Shown here: positions 1 through 8,028 of the stretch, piece after piece
How the letters are laid out: the number at the start of each line of letters is the position of its first letter
Numbering within the stretch: position 1 is the stretch's first letter
Source: Planctomycetota bacterium
Lineage (GTDB): Bacteria; Planctomycetota; Phycisphaerae; FEN-1346; JAACEH01
Assembly: GCA_016935955.1 (NCBI GenBank)
Contig: JAFGPY010000075.1
Coordinates: 1-18,139, forward strand
Direction: 5' to 3'
Length of the DNA stretch: 18,139 nt
Program-made: the position numbers and the translations under genes
Notes under the pieces: model-generated
What the model was told of the DNA's origin: nothing
Seen by the model: the letters and a program-made list of their open reading frames with translations, nothing else
Database searches by the model: none

Positions 1-36
1 ACCATGACCGAACGGGAGAACGCCTGAGCCACCGTC

Positions 37-414
37 ATGAGAGACGACCCGGAAAGGAATTTACAGAAAGAAAGTTGCTCGGCCCACCTTGATTTTGGCG
101 GCAAGACGGATTTCATGATAGATATGCCCTGTTTCCCGGGATCGAGTGGGTCTCCTGTCGTAATACATGATGTTCTCGGGTACACAGACCGTATGGGCAA
201 CACGATTCTCGGAGGTCAAAAGCGCACAAGGCTCCTTGGTGTCTTGTATGCCGGACCTCATGATGACATTGAAGGCACAATCACCATGCGACCGGTTCCC
301 ACAAGAATCGAGCCCATTTCCGTTTCCAGGATTCCAATCAACCTCGGCTTGGTCATCAAGGCACAGCGTCTTTTGGACTTTGAGCCTATCGTCAGAAGCC
401 ACTCGGCCTCATGA
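37..414 (+). pseudogene. Trypsin-like serine peptidase remnant (C-terminal half)
   Basis: The 125-residue frame carries the nucleophile region of a trypsin-like peptidase: FMIDMPCFPGSSGSPVV, with Ser37 as the likely nucleophile in GSSGSP. The C-terminal strand INLGLVIKAQRLLDF is typical of bacterial trypsin-like peptidase-domain proteins. The catalytic His and Asp, which normally lie in the N-terminal barrel, are absent. The frame is closed by TGA at 25-27, and neither of the other two plus-strand frames carries a recognisable N-terminal half up to the window edge. Residues 1-14 do not resemble the family. I read this as a truncated or frameshifted gene, probably inactive. It is visibly less GC-rich than everything downstream, which fits recent transfer. 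Alternatively the upstream half lies outside the window in a frameshifted arrangement. Confidence 0.55.
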
Positions 415-580
415 CCAGCATGGGGGCATCGATTCAACTCAATGATGTGGCTACACAGTCCCTGTTGGTTACCGCGACGCCCTACGGGCTGTTGACGCTG
501 GCAGCCAGGTGCGGTACCATTGGCCGAATTCCCGGTTGCACCGGTCGAACCGGGGCAAGTGACTCCATTGGAAGAAGTCG
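415..580. other. Intergenic region upstream of mfd
   Basis: This 166-bp gap separates the lower-GC peptidase remnant from the GC-rich mfd gene. It holds a candidate promoter at 492-520. A short inverted repeat, CCGGTT / AACCGG, lies about 20 bases further on. No coding frame or RNA gene is recognisable. Confidence 0.5.
492..520 (+). promoter_or_regulatory. Candidate sigma70-type promoter for mfd
   Basis: TTGACG (492-497; 5 of 6 consensus) and TACCAT (515-520; 4 of 6) are separated by 17 bp. Transcription would begin near 527, giving a leader of about 55 nt before the TTG start. The -10 match is modest. Confidence 0.35.
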
Positions 581-3500
581 TTGAAGGCCGGACCGAAAAC
601 GCTGCCGCAGTTGCTGGCCAAGCAGGCGGCTTTCGGCGATCTGGTGAGCGCCCTGGGCGATCAGGGGGCCGCTACGGCCGAAGGCCTGTGGGGATCCTCT
701 GCGCGCGCCCTGGCCGCAGCCTGCCTCGAGCGCCGTCCGGCGCCGGTCGCCCTCTATTGCCTGGCCCACATCAACGATGCCGAGGACGTTCGCGACGAGC
801 TGGCCGCCTTCACCGATTGGACCGTCGAGGTCTTCCCCGCCTGGGAGACCCTGCCCCGCGAATCGGACGTCGGCGACGACATCCTGGCCGGACGCCTGAG
901 GATTCTCAAACAGCTCAAGACGCTGCGGGCCGCCATGGGCGAGGCTCACGAGGGGCCGCCGCTCGTGCTCGTCGCGCCGATCCAGGCCCTCCTGCAACCG
1001 GTGCCCAGCCCGCGGCACCTCGACGACAACACGATCATCCTCAGGGTCGGCGATGACTATGATCCGGAGAAGCTGCGGGCCTGGCTGGTCGAACGCGGCT
1101 TCGAGCCCGCCGACCTCATCAGCTCGCGCGGCGAGTTCAGCATGCGCGGCGGCATTCTGGACGTCTACCCGCCGGCGGCCGCCATGCCCTACCGCATCGA
1201 GTTCTTCGGCGACTCGGTCGAGAGCATCCGCACGTTCGACACCTCGACGCAGAGGAGCGTCGGCGAAGTCCGCGAGGTGGCCATCACCTTCCTGCCGCAA
1301 GGCCAGATCAAGCCCACGGCCACGTGCAACCTGTTGAACTACTTGCCCGAGGGCAGCCTGACGGTCTGGCAGGACCCGCTCGAGGTCGCGGAGATGGGCC
1401 GCAGCTTCGTCGCGCGGCTGTCGTCGCCCGTCGGCATCTACGAGTACGACGGCCTCGTGCGGCAACGGGCCTCGTTCCCGCGGCTCGACCTGTGGAGCTT
1501 TGCGGCCAGTGCCGACGACCTGGCCCGCTTCACCTTCCGCGTCGAGACCGTCCAGCGCTTCAGCGGCAAGGTCGACCGCGTCAAGGACGAGTTGACGCAA
1601 CTGGCCGACGAGAACCGCATCTGGATCTTCTGCGAGAACCAGGGCGAGCGCGAGCGGCTCGACGAGCTGATCCGCGACATGCCCGCTCCGCTTCAGGGCA
1701 ACCTTCAGACGTGCATCGGTCCGCTGACCGAGGGCTTCCGCCTGGTCGACGCCGCGATGCTCGTGGTCGGCAACCACGAACTGTTCCAGCGCTACAAGGT
1801 GCGTCGCCCCGTGTCGCGGCAACTGGAGTCGCGACCGATCGACTCGTTCCTCGAACTCAAGCAGGGCGACTACGTGGTCCACCTGGTCCACGGCATCGGC
1901 CGCTACCTGGGCATCGAGACGTTGAAGCAAGAGGGCAAGGTCGAGGACTTCCTAGCCATCGAGTACCGCGACGGGGCCAAGATGTATGTGCCGGCCTCGC
2001 ACGTGCACCTGGTGCAGAAGTACATCGGCGGCTTCAAGGGCAACGTGGTGCTCTCGAAGCTCGGCGGCAAGTCCTGGGCCGACCGCAAGGAGCGCGTGGC
2101 CGAGGCCGTGCAGGACCTGGCCTTGGAACTCCTGGAGACCGAGGCCGCCAGGTCCAGCCAGAACGGGTTCCGTTTTCCCGCCGACACGCTCTGGATGCGC
2201 GAGATGGAGACGTCGTTCCCCTACCAGGAGACCGACGACCAGCTTGCGGCCATGGAGGAGATCAAGCGCGACATGCAGTCGGGCCAGGCCATGGACCGAC
2301 TGGTGTGCGGCGACGTGGGCTACGGCAAAACCGAACTGGCTGTCCGCGCCGTCTTCAAGGCGGCCGAGGCCGGCAAGCAGTCGGCCGTGCTCGTGCCCAC
2401 GACGATCCTCGCCGAGCAGCATTACCGCACCTTCGGCGAGCGGCTGGCCGATTACCCCGTGACCGTCGAGATGCTCAGCCGCTTCCTGACCAAGGGCCAG
2501 CAGAACGAGGTGCTCGATCGCGTCCGCAAGGGCCAGGTTGACGTGATCGTCGGCACACACCGCCTGCTCAGCAAGGACGTTCAGTTCGCGGACCTCGGGC
2601 TGGTGGTGATCGACGAGGAGCAGCGTTTCGGCGTCGAGCACAAGGAGCGTCTGAAGCGATTCCGCCGCACGGTCGACGTCCTGACGTTGACCGCCACGCC
2701 GATTCCGCGGACGCTGCACATGAGCCTGCTGGGCATCCGCGACATCTCCAGCCTCTCGACGCCGCCGCAGGATCGCCGGGCCATCCGCACCGAGGTCTGT
2801 CGCTGGGACGACCAACTCATTCGCCAGTCGATCATTCGCGAGCTGAACCGCGACGGGCAGATTTTCTTCGTCCACAACCGCATCTACAATATCCAGGCCA
2901 TCACCGCGCAGCTCGCCGCCCTGGTGCCCGAGGCCCGCATCGTCTGGGCCCACGGGCAGATGCCGGAGCACGAACTCGAAGAGCGGATGCACGAGTTCCT
3001 CGAACGCCGCGCCGACATCCTCGTCTCGACGACGATCATCGAGAGCGGCCTCGACATCCCGACGGCCAACACGATGTTCATCAACATGGCCGATCTATTC
3101 GGCCTGGCGGAACTGCACCAGCTTCGCGGACGCATCGGACGCTACAAGCATCGCGGCTACTGTTACCTGCTGCTGCCGCGCGACCGCCCGATCCGGCCCG
3201 AGGCCGTCAAGCGGCTCAAGGCCATCGAGGAATTCAGCGAGCTGGGCAGCGGCTTCCAGATCGCCATGCGCGACCTGGAGATTCGCGGCGCGGGCAACAT
3301 CCTCGGCGCCGAACAGAGCGGCCACATTGCCGCCGTCGGCTACGAGTTGTTCTGCCGCCTGCTCGAGGACGCCATCCGCCGGGCCAAGGGCATGGAGGTC
3401 GAAGACCAGTTCGAGGCGATCGTCGAGGTGGGCGTCAGCGCGTTTCTGCCCAAGGACTACGCTCCGAGCGACCGCCAGCGAATGACCGTCTACCGCATGA

Positions 3501-3838
3501 TCAGCCGCGCCAAGACGATCGACCTGTTGCAGGAGGTCCGCCAGGACGTGGTCGACATGCTGGGCAAGCTGCCGCCGCCGGCCGAGTTCCTGTTCGACCT
3601 GCAGGAGATTCGCATCCACGCCTGTCGTTGGCGAATCAGCAACATCAAGTCGGCGGTCAACGACGTCGTCTTCACGATCGAGAACCTGCAGTCCGTCGGG
3701 CCACTCTTCACCGACGCACCGGGCAAGGTCCGCGTGGTCAACGAGCGAACCATCTACCTGCGTCTGCGGCCGGAGTCGATGGACCCGCTACGACTGGTCA
3801 TCATCCTGAAGCAACTGCTCGGCAAGCCGTCCCAATAG
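581..3838 (+). CDS. mfd: Transcription-repair coupling factor Mfd
   Basis: Mfd is a cytoplasmic DNA translocase that removes RNA polymerase stalled at lesions and recruits UvrA for nucleotide excision repair. The 1085-residue product is close to the usual ~1150. Domains in order: UvrB-homology region with [11 protein letters not shown] near residue 188; CarD-like RNA-polymerase-interacting domain at about 423-485 ([18 protein letters not shown]); helicase core with Walker [10 protein letters not shown] near 577 and DEEQ box near 678; [16 protein letters not shown] and [15 protein letters not shown] motifs; and the C-terminal UvrA-gating domain ([18 protein letters not shown]). An in-frame TGA at 560-562 leaves TTG 581 as the first available start, and a GGAAGAAG ribosome-binding site ends 3 nt before it. 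No nucleotide-excision partner is adjacent. Confidence 0.97.
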   Translation: MKAGPKTLPQLLAKQAAFGDLVSALGDQGAATAEGLWGSSARALAAACLERRPAPVALYCLAHINDAEDVRDELAAFTDWTVEVFPAWETLPRESDVGDDILAGRLRILKQLKTLRAAMGEAHEGPPLVLVAPIQALLQPVPSPRHLDDNTIILRVGDDYDPEKLRAWLVERGFEPADLISSRGEFSMRGGILDVYPPAAAMPYRIEFFGDSVESIRTFDTSTQRSVGEVREVAITFLPQGQIKPTATCNLLNYLPEGSLTVWQDPLEVAEMGRSFVARLSSPVGIYEYDGLVRQRASFPRLDLWSFAASADDLARFTFRVETVQRFSGKVDRVKDELTQLADENRIWIFCENQGERERLDELIRDMPAPLQGNLQTCIGPLTEGFRLVDAAMLVVGNHELFQRYKVRRPVSRQLESRPIDSFLELKQGDYVVHLVHGIGRYLGIETLKQEGKVEDFLAIEYRDGAKMYVPASHVHLVQKYIGGFKGNVVLSKLGGKSWADRKERVAEAVQDLALELLETEAARSSQNGFRFPADTLWMREMETSFPYQETDDQLAAMEEIKRDMQSGQAMDRLVCGDVGYGKTELAVRAVFKAAEAGKQSAVLVPTTILAEQHYRTFGERLADYPVTVEMLSRFLTKGQQNEVLDRVRKGQVDVIVGTHRLLSKDVQFADLGLVVIDEEQRFGVEHKERLKRFRRTVDVLTLTATPIPRTLHMSLLGIRDISSLSTPPQDRRAIRTEVCRWDDQLIRQSIIRELNRDGQIFFVHNRIYNIQAITAQLAALVPEARIVWAHGQMPEHELEERMHEFLERRADILVSTTIIESGLDIPTANTMFINMADLFGLAELHQLRGRIGRYKHRGYCYLLLPRDRPIRPEAVKRLKAIEEFSELGSGFQIAMRDLEIRGAGNILGAEQSGHIAAVGYELFCRLLEDAIRRAKGMEVEDQFEAIVEVGVSAFLPKDYAPSDRQRMTVYRMISRAKTIDLLQEVRQDVVDMLGKLPPPAEFLFDLQEIRIHACRWRISNIKSAVNDVVFTIENLQSVGPLFTDAPGKVRVVNERTIYLRLRPESMDPLRLVIILKQLLGKPSQ

Positions 3839-3869
3839 GGACGCAGCATTTCTCCCAAAGGGGCCGCCC

Positions 3870-3898
3870 TTGCCGCGACGGCGGACGAACGATATAAT
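3870..3898 (+). promoter_or_regulatory. Strong sigma70-type promoter for the PPIase lipoprotein
   Basis: TTGCCG (3870-3875) and a perfect TATAAT (3893-3898) are separated by exactly 17 bp. They lie 40 bp upstream of the ATG at 3938, so transcription would start near 3905 with a leader of about 33 nt. This is the clearest promoter in the window. Confidence 0.7.
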
Positions 3899-3937
3899 GC
3901 GTCCGCGCAATGGGGAACCAAGGGGACAGGTAACCGT

Positions 3938-5248
3938 ATGGGACATCGCACAACCATTTTCGCCGCAACTCTCCTGGCCGCGGCCATCCTCGCGGCCGGG
4001 TGCGGCAGCGATCCGGTCGTCTCGGGCGAGGGCGAGGGAGCCATCCGTTTGCCCCTGGGCGACACCGAACGCCCCGTCCTCAGCGACACCAGCCCCGGCA
4101 CGCCCTACACGGCCGAAACGGCCCAGGAACTTGATGTCGCCGGCGCCCCCGGTATCCCGACGGCGCGGCCGGCGACCGCCACGGCGACGCAGAAAGACGA
4201 GGGGCCTCGCCCCCTGCGCTATAAGGCCGACCTGAACAAGATTCTGGCCGGCGGCGAGAGTCGGACCGACGAGGAGTCGCCCGACGACGAGCAGCCCGCG
4301 GAATTGACGACTGCCGAGGAAGGCCGGCAACTGAAGATCGTCAACCTGATTGTCGCCGAGGTCAACGACGAGATCATCACGCGCGAGGACTTGTTGAAGC
4401 CGCTACGGCCGAGCATGGCCCACTGGGTCAGGACGATGGACGAGAGGGAGTTCGAGGCCCGGGTCCGCGTGGAGGTGATGACGCGGCTGCGGGCCGAGAT
4501 CAGCCGCCGATTGGCCCTGCAGGAGGCCCGCAAGCAGGCCACCGAGCAGCACACCCAGTACTTCGAGCGCGAGATCGAGAAGGAACGCAAGCGGCAGATC
4601 GCCATGGTCGGCAACCAGCTCGAATGGCAGAAGCAGCTTGCCGCCATGGGCACGACCGAGGAGCAGTGGAAGAAGGACGAACTGGAACGGATGCTCGTCC
4701 AGTACTTCCTCAACGAAGCCGTCGGACCGAAGATTTCGGTCACGCGGCAGGAACTGCTCGACTACTACGAGCGCGTCCGCAAAGAGCGCTACGAGCCCAA
4801 GACACAGGCTCACATGCAACTGATCCGCCTGCGGCGGGCCGACTTCCCGAACGAGGAAGCCGTCCTCTCGCTGGCCACGAGCCTGGTCAAACGCGCCCGC
4901 GGCGGCGAGGACTTTGCCGCCCTGGCCCGCCAGTATTCCTCCGGGTCGCACGCCCAGGACGGCGGCCTCTGGCCCCCGTTGCAGCAGGGCAGCTACCGCG
5001 AGGACGCCGTCGACAAGGCCCTGTTCGCCGAGCCGGTCGGCTCGGTCTGCGACCCGATCGTCTGCCCGCGAGACGTCTACGTCCTGAAGGTCCTCCAGCG
5101 GACCGAGGCCCGCACCATCCCCTTCACCGAGGTGCAGGACGAGGTGGACAAGGCCGTCCGCGACGAGAAGTTCGCCGAGATGGTGGACCAGTACATCCGC
5201 GGGCTCTATCAGAAGTCGTACGTCAAGATCCACGAGGCCAACCTGTAG
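3938..5248 (+). CDS. Lipoprotein parvulin-type peptidyl-prolyl isomerase (SurA/PpiC-like)
   Basis: The 436-residue product begins with a lipoprotein signal peptide ending in the lipobox LAAGC (Cys22), so it should be lipid-anchored in the periplasm. Residues ~25-130 are low-complexity and acidic, probably a flexible tether. A SurA-N-like helical region starts near 137 (VAEVNDEIITREDLL). It is followed by charged helices rich in Glu/Lys/Arg. The parvulin domain spans about 288-390 (AHMQLIRLRR ... FAALARQYSSGSHAQDGGLWP). The role is inferred to be folding of exported or outer-membrane proteins. An AGGGGACAGG-type ribosome-binding site precedes the ATG. Family assignment is firm; orthology to SurA or PrsA specifically is not. 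Confidence 0.88.
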   Translation: MGHRTTIFAATLLAAAILAAGCGSDPVVSGEGEGAIRLPLGDTERPVLSDTSPGTPYTAETAQELDVAGAPGIPTARPATATATQKDEGPRPLRYKADLNKILAGGESRTDEESPDDEQPAELTTAEEGRQLKIVNLIVAEVNDEIITREDLLKPLRPSMAHWVRTMDEREFEARVRVEVMTRLRAEISRRLALQEARKQATEQHTQYFEREIEKERKRQIAMVGNQLEWQKQLAAMGTTEEQWKKDELERMLVQYFLNEAVGPKISVTRQELLDYYERVRKERYEPKTQAHMQLIRLRRADFPNEEAVLSLATSLVKRARGGEDFAALARQYSSGSHAQDGGLWPPLQQGSYREDAVDKALFAEPVGSVCDPIVCPRDVYVLKVLQRTEARTIPFTEVQDEVDKAVRDEKFAEMVDQYIRGLYQKSYVKIHEANL

Positions 5249-5288
5249 GCCGCCGAGCGGCGACCGCAGCGACGCCGGGAGAACCAGC

Positions 5289-5603
5289 ATGCCGAAAGTC
5301 CGATTCGAACCCAGCGGTATCGAGGTGGAGGTCCCCGCCGGAACCAGCCTGATGGCCGCAGCCGACCAGGCCGCACGTCAGCACGACGGCGAATTCTTCA
5401 AGGGCGAGTGCTGCGAAGGCCGCTTGGAGTGCGGCAACTGTTGCCTGGAAATCCTCGAAGGCATGGCCAACCTCTCGCCGGCCGGCGACGAGGAACTGGC
5501 CCTGCTGAAGGTCGTCGCTCCGAAAGCCAGCCGGCAAGCCTGGCGAGCCAGTTGCGCCGCCGAGGTCAACGGCGACGTGGTGGCTAAGGTGCCCGACCGC
5601 TAA
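5289..5603 (+). CDS. 2Fe-2S ferredoxin, plant/adrenodoxin-like fold
   Basis: The 104-residue protein has the beta-grasp ferredoxin pattern. It has an N-terminal hairpin (VRFEPSGIEVEVPAGTSLM), then Cys42-x5-Cys48-x2-Cys51, and a distal Cys89 in RASCAAEVNGDVV, giving the four cluster ligands. Adjacent Cys41 and Cys52 are extra. It would act as a small cytoplasmic electron carrier; its redox partner is not evident. It begins 40 bp after the PPIase stop with ribosome-binding site GGGAGAA, so it may be cotranscribed with that gene. Residues 57-88 resemble ferredoxins with a helix before the last cysteine (LSPAGDEELALL). Confidence 0.88.
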   Translation: MPKVRFEPSGIEVEVPAGTSLMAAADQAARQHDGEFFKGECCEGRLECGNCCLEILEGMANLSPAGDEELALLKVVAPKASRQAWRASCAAEVNGDVVAKVPDR

Positions 5604-5624
5604 AGAGTGCCGCGGGGGAACCTG

Positions 5625-5649
5625 TGTAGCCCGGCCGCCCTCGGCCGGG
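5625..5649. repeat. 25-bp palindromic repeat, copy 1
   Basis: This sequence is identical over 25 bp to 6857-6881. It contains a perfect 8-bp inverted repeat, CCCGGCCG / CGGCCGGG, around a 4-nt loop, preceded by TGTAG. It lies 22 bp after the ferredoxin stop. It resembles a REP-type intergenic element; a terminator role is possible, but no T-tract follows. Confidence 0.75.
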
Positions 5650-5687
5650 AAGGACGAGGCCGCCCAAAGACACTCCGCTCTGCGATT

Positions 5688-5885
5688 TCACCTGGAGGTT
5701 CCGCGGCCGCCGTCGGCGCCGCCCGGCTGCAAGTCCGGTTGTTGCACGCCCGGCAAGTCGTCGGGCATCTGAACCTTCCGCGCAGCCTGCAGCCGCGGCC
5801 ACACGAACAATGCCATCAGCACGAACGTCCCCACCAGGACGATCACCAGAACCAGCAGACGCGTGCCCGAATAGCCCGTGGTCAT
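5688..5885 (-). CDS. Small single-pass membrane protein, hypothetical
   Basis: This 65-residue frame lies on the strand opposite its neighbours. It reads as a short N-terminus, one hydrophobic helix (LLVLVIVLVGTFVLMALFVW, residues ~10-29), a basic stop-transfer stretch (PRLQAARK) and a polar Pro/Gly/Asp-rich tail. That layout is what a real small membrane protein looks like and is unlikely for a random antisense frame. The ATG lies in a gap facing the divergent aldo/keto reductase. The ribosome-binding site is poor. No family is recognised and no function is assigned. Confidence 0.55.
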   Translation of the reverse strand: MTTGYSGTRLLVLVIVLVGTFVLMALFVWPRLQAARKVQMPDDLPGVQQPDLQPGGADGGRGTSR

Positions 5886-5934
5886 AAGCCAGAGTCTATC
5901 ACGCAGGCGGCCGTCGGGCCAGAGACTTGCAGCC

Positions 5935-5963
5935 TTGATTTCTAACGCGTCCCCGCCTATCCT
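5935..5963 (+). promoter_or_regulatory. Candidate promoter for the aldo/keto reductase
   Basis: TTGATT (5935-5940) and TATCCT (5958-5963) are separated by 17 bp, about 35 bp before the ATG at 5999. Each hexamer matches consensus at 4 of 6 positions, so this is suggestive only. Confidence 0.3.
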
Positions 5964-5998
5964 CGGGCCGGGGAAGTCGCGCTGGCAGGGGACTCTTG

Positions 5999-6796
5999 AT
6001 GCAGATCGACGCCAATCACCGCCGCCTGGGCCGGACCGACCAGGTCAGCTTCATCGTCGGGCTGGGCGGCATCACGCTGATGCCCATGGAACACGACGCC
6101 GCCGTCCGCCTCGGCCACGAGGCCATTGACGCCGGGGTGAACCATTTCGACGTGGCCCCCACCTACGGTGACGCCCAGGCCAAGATGGGCTACGTGCTGT
6201 GCGACCGTCGCGACGAGGTCTTCCTGTCGTGCAAAACAGCGGCGCGCGACGCCGCCGGGGCGAAGGCCGAACTGGACGAGAGCCTGCGGCTGCTTCAGAC
6301 CGACCGCATCGACCTCTACCAGTTCCACGCCCTCGACACCGACGAGGACCTCGACGTGGTGACCGGTCCGGGCGGCGCGCTGGAGGTGTTCCTGGAAGCC
6401 CGCAAGGCCGGCATCGTTCGCTACCTGGGCGTCACGGGCCACTACCCGAAGATGCACCTGAAAACCATCGAGCGGATCGAACTCGACACGGTCATGGCCC
6501 CGCTGAACTTCCGCACGTGCGACGTCATGTGCGGCCCCGGCGGCCTCATCGAAAAGGCCCGCGGCCTCGGCATGGGCGTCATGGCCATCAAGGCCACGAC
6601 ACGCGGCGAACTCAAGCCGACCGAGGACGCCTACCGCTTCACCCTTTCGCAGGACATCGACATCACGATGCCCGCCGGCAAGGAACTCTGGGATGCGGTC
6701 GAGATCGGCAAACGGTTCCGCCCCATGGACGACGCCGAGCAGCAGAAGTTCCTCGCCCACTGCCGCGAGAACTACGAGCTAGCCAAACGCTTCTGA
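5999..6796 (+). CDS. Aldo/keto reductase family oxidoreductase
   Basis: The 265-residue protein is a TIM-barrel NAD(P)H-dependent oxidoreductase of the aldo/keto reductase superfamily. The catalytic tetrad is visible: Asp51 and Tyr56 in HFDVAPTYGDA, Lys79 in SCKT, and His148 in VTGHY. Strand and helix motifs such as LQTDRIDLYQFHAL and ARKAGIVRYLGV follow family order. It is shorter than the usual 300-330 residues and lacks the C-terminal Cys-rich [4Fe-4S] extension found in some bacterial members. Start: ATG 5999 lies 8-10 bp after GGGG. A TTG codon immediately precedes it in frame. The substrate cannot be predicted. It stands alone between repeat-bearing gaps. Confidence 0.9.
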   Translation: MQIDANHRRLGRTDQVSFIVGLGGITLMPMEHDAAVRLGHEAIDAGVNHFDVAPTYGDAQAKMGYVLCDRRDEVFLSCKTAARDAAGAKAELDESLRLLQTDRIDLYQFHALDTDEDLDVVTGPGGALEVFLEARKAGIVRYLGVTGHYPKMHLKTIERIELDTVMAPLNFRTCDVMCGPGGLIEKARGLGMGVMAIKATTRGELKPTEDAYRFTLSQDIDITMPAGKELWDAVEIGKRFRPMDDAEQQKFLAHCRENYELAKRF

Positions 6797-6856
6797 CCCT
6801 GTCCGGGTAGTCGCATCGCCCCGCCGAGAGTCTCGCCTACCAGCCCGTTGAAGAAA

Positions 6857-6881
6857 TGTAGCCCGGCCGCCCTCGGCCGGG
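6857..6881. repeat. 25-bp palindromic repeat, copy 2
   Basis: This is the second exact copy of the element at 5625-5649, in the same orientation, with an 8-bp stem and 4-nt loop. The two copies flank the block holding the small membrane protein and the aldo/keto reductase. Confidence 0.75.
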
Positions 6882-6926
6882 GAATACGGACCTAACCGGT
6901 CTTTTTCAGACTTGCGTCACGCCCGA

Positions 6927-6946
6927 GGGCGGCTCGCGAGCCGCCC
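6927..6946. repeat. 20-bp perfect GC palindrome
   Basis: GGGCGGCTCG followed by CGAGCCGCCC reads identically on both strands. A second short hairpin, CCCGC (6952-6956) / GCGGG (6964-6968), follows directly. Together with copy 2 of the 25-bp repeat these fill most of the gap between the aldo/keto reductase and pyrK. The gap contains no coding frame. Because this palindrome sits just upstream of the pyrK promoter, a termination or insulator role for the preceding gene is possible. Confidence 0.6.
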
Positions 6947-6979
6947 CCACTCCCGCTCACGGTGCGGGTAACTTGTGAC

Positions 6980-7009
6980 TTGCCTTGGCCGCACTCGGCA
7001 GGCTATTAT
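6980..7009 (+). promoter_or_regulatory. Candidate sigma70-type promoter for pyrK-pyrD
   Basis: TTGCCT (6980-6985; 4 of 6) and TATTAT (7004-7009; 5 of 6) have an 18-bp spacer. Transcription starting near 7016 would exclude the in-frame TTG at 6985 as a start and supports ATG 7060 for pyrK. Confidence 0.5.
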
Positions 7010-7059
7010 GCCGCCTGAGTTGTGGACTGGCTACCCTCTGTCTGCGAGACGTTCCTGTC

Positions 7060-8028
7060 ATGACCCAGGCTGCGAAGTGGCAACTTGAGATTCTGGACCT
7101 GCGACCGGCTCGCGGGGACTATTGCTGGCTCGACCTGGCGGCCCCCGCCGAATGGCAGAGTCGCCCGGGCCAGTTCGTCAACATTCGGTGCGACGACCCG
7201 GCTGGCGAGGCCGCAGGGCGGGAGATCGAATGGGACGGCAACCGGCCGCCCGAACCGCCGCACGGCAGGGCCATGCACGGCTCGTCGCCGCTGGTTCGCC
7301 GGCCGATCAGCATCAGCCAGGTGGTCGAGGACGCCGACGGCCAGCGGCGCATCGTGCTGCTGGTGCGCGTCGTCGGGCCGGGGTCGCAACTGCTGAGCGA
7401 CAGGAAGCCCGGCGACGTGCTGGACGTCATCGGCCCGCTGGGCAACGGCTTCGACCTTGACGGCCCCGCGTCGCGAGCCGTCCTGGTCGGCGGAGGTTGC
7501 GGCATCGCGCCGCTGGTCGGCCTGGCCGACGCCCTGGCCCGCAAAGGCAAGCAGGTCACCGTCTTTTACGGCGAGCGGTCGGGGAACAAGATTCCCCTGC
7601 CCCTGCCCGAGACCGCGGGCCCGACCGGCGACAAGGCGATCGCCCTGCGCAGCACGTCGCAGTTGCCCGAGGTCGAGGTGGTGCTGGCCACCGAGAACGG
7701 GTCGCTGGGCTTCAAGGGGCTGGTGACCGACGCCATGATCGCTTGGGGAGCCGAGCGCGGCTGGGACGACGCGGAACTGTTCGTCTGCGGTCCCGACGTG
7801 ATGATGGCGGCCGTGGCCGCACTGGCCCGCGCCCAGGGCATCGAGCGGTGCCAGGTGAGCCTGGAGAACTACATGGGCTGCGCGATCGGCGTCTGCCTGA
7901 GCTGCGCCGTCAAGGTCCGGGCCGACAACGACAAGGGCTGGACCTACAAGCTGGTCTGCCAGGACGGGCCGGTCTTCGAGGCCGCCGACGTCGTCTTCGA
8001 GAACAAGTGGGAGGGCTGCACGAAGTGA
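7060..8028 (+). CDS. pyrK: Dihydroorotate dehydrogenase B, electron-transfer subunit PyrK
   Basis: PyrK passes electrons between NAD+ and the PyrD flavin in pyrimidine synthesis. This 322-residue protein has a ferredoxin-reductase-type FAD domain with RPIS at 81-84. It has an NAD-binding domain (VLVGGGCGIAPLVGLADAL; VTVFYGERS; LFVCGPDVMM). A C-terminal 2Fe-2S site has ligands Cys274-x4-Cys279-x2-Cys282-x17-Cys300. It is longer than the usual 250-290 residues because of an insertion at about 46-77, Gly/Pro/Glu-rich, just before RPIS. The frame is open from TTG 6985, but that codon overlaps the predicted promoter, so ATG 7060 is preferred despite a weak ribosome-binding site (GAGACG). Its stop overlaps the pyrD start. 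Confidence 0.93.
   Translation: MTQAAKWQLEILDLRPARGDYCWLDLAAPAEWQSRPGQFVNIRCDDPAGEAAGREIEWDGNRPPEPPHGRAMHGSSPLVRRPISISQVVEDADGQRRIVLLVRVVGPGSQLLSDRKPGDVLDVIGPLGNGFDLDGPASRAVLVGGGCGIAPLVGLADALARKGKQVTVFYGERSGNKIPLPLPETAGPTGDKAIALRSTSQLPEVEVVLATENGSLGFKGLVTDAMIAWGAERGWDDAELFVCGPDVMMAAVAALARAQGIERCQVSLENYMGCAIGVCLSCAVKVRADNDKGWTYKLVCQDGPVFEAADVVFENKWEGCTK

Noticed and set aside
530..556. tRNA-like T-arm sequence around GGTTGCACCGGTCGAACC
   Set aside because: No acceptor stem, anticodon arm or D-arm can be folded around it.
482..1930. Long minus-strand open frame opposite the start of mfd
   Set aside because: It lies wholly or mostly antisense to a certain mfd gene, has biased Leu/Ala/Asp/Arg-rich composition typical of GC-rich antisense frames, and shows no family motif.
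7497..8024. In-frame upstream extension of pyrD
   Set aside because: The extension overlaps pyrK in another frame and reads as Arg/Gly-rich sequence without homology; GTG 8025 has a good ribosome-binding site.
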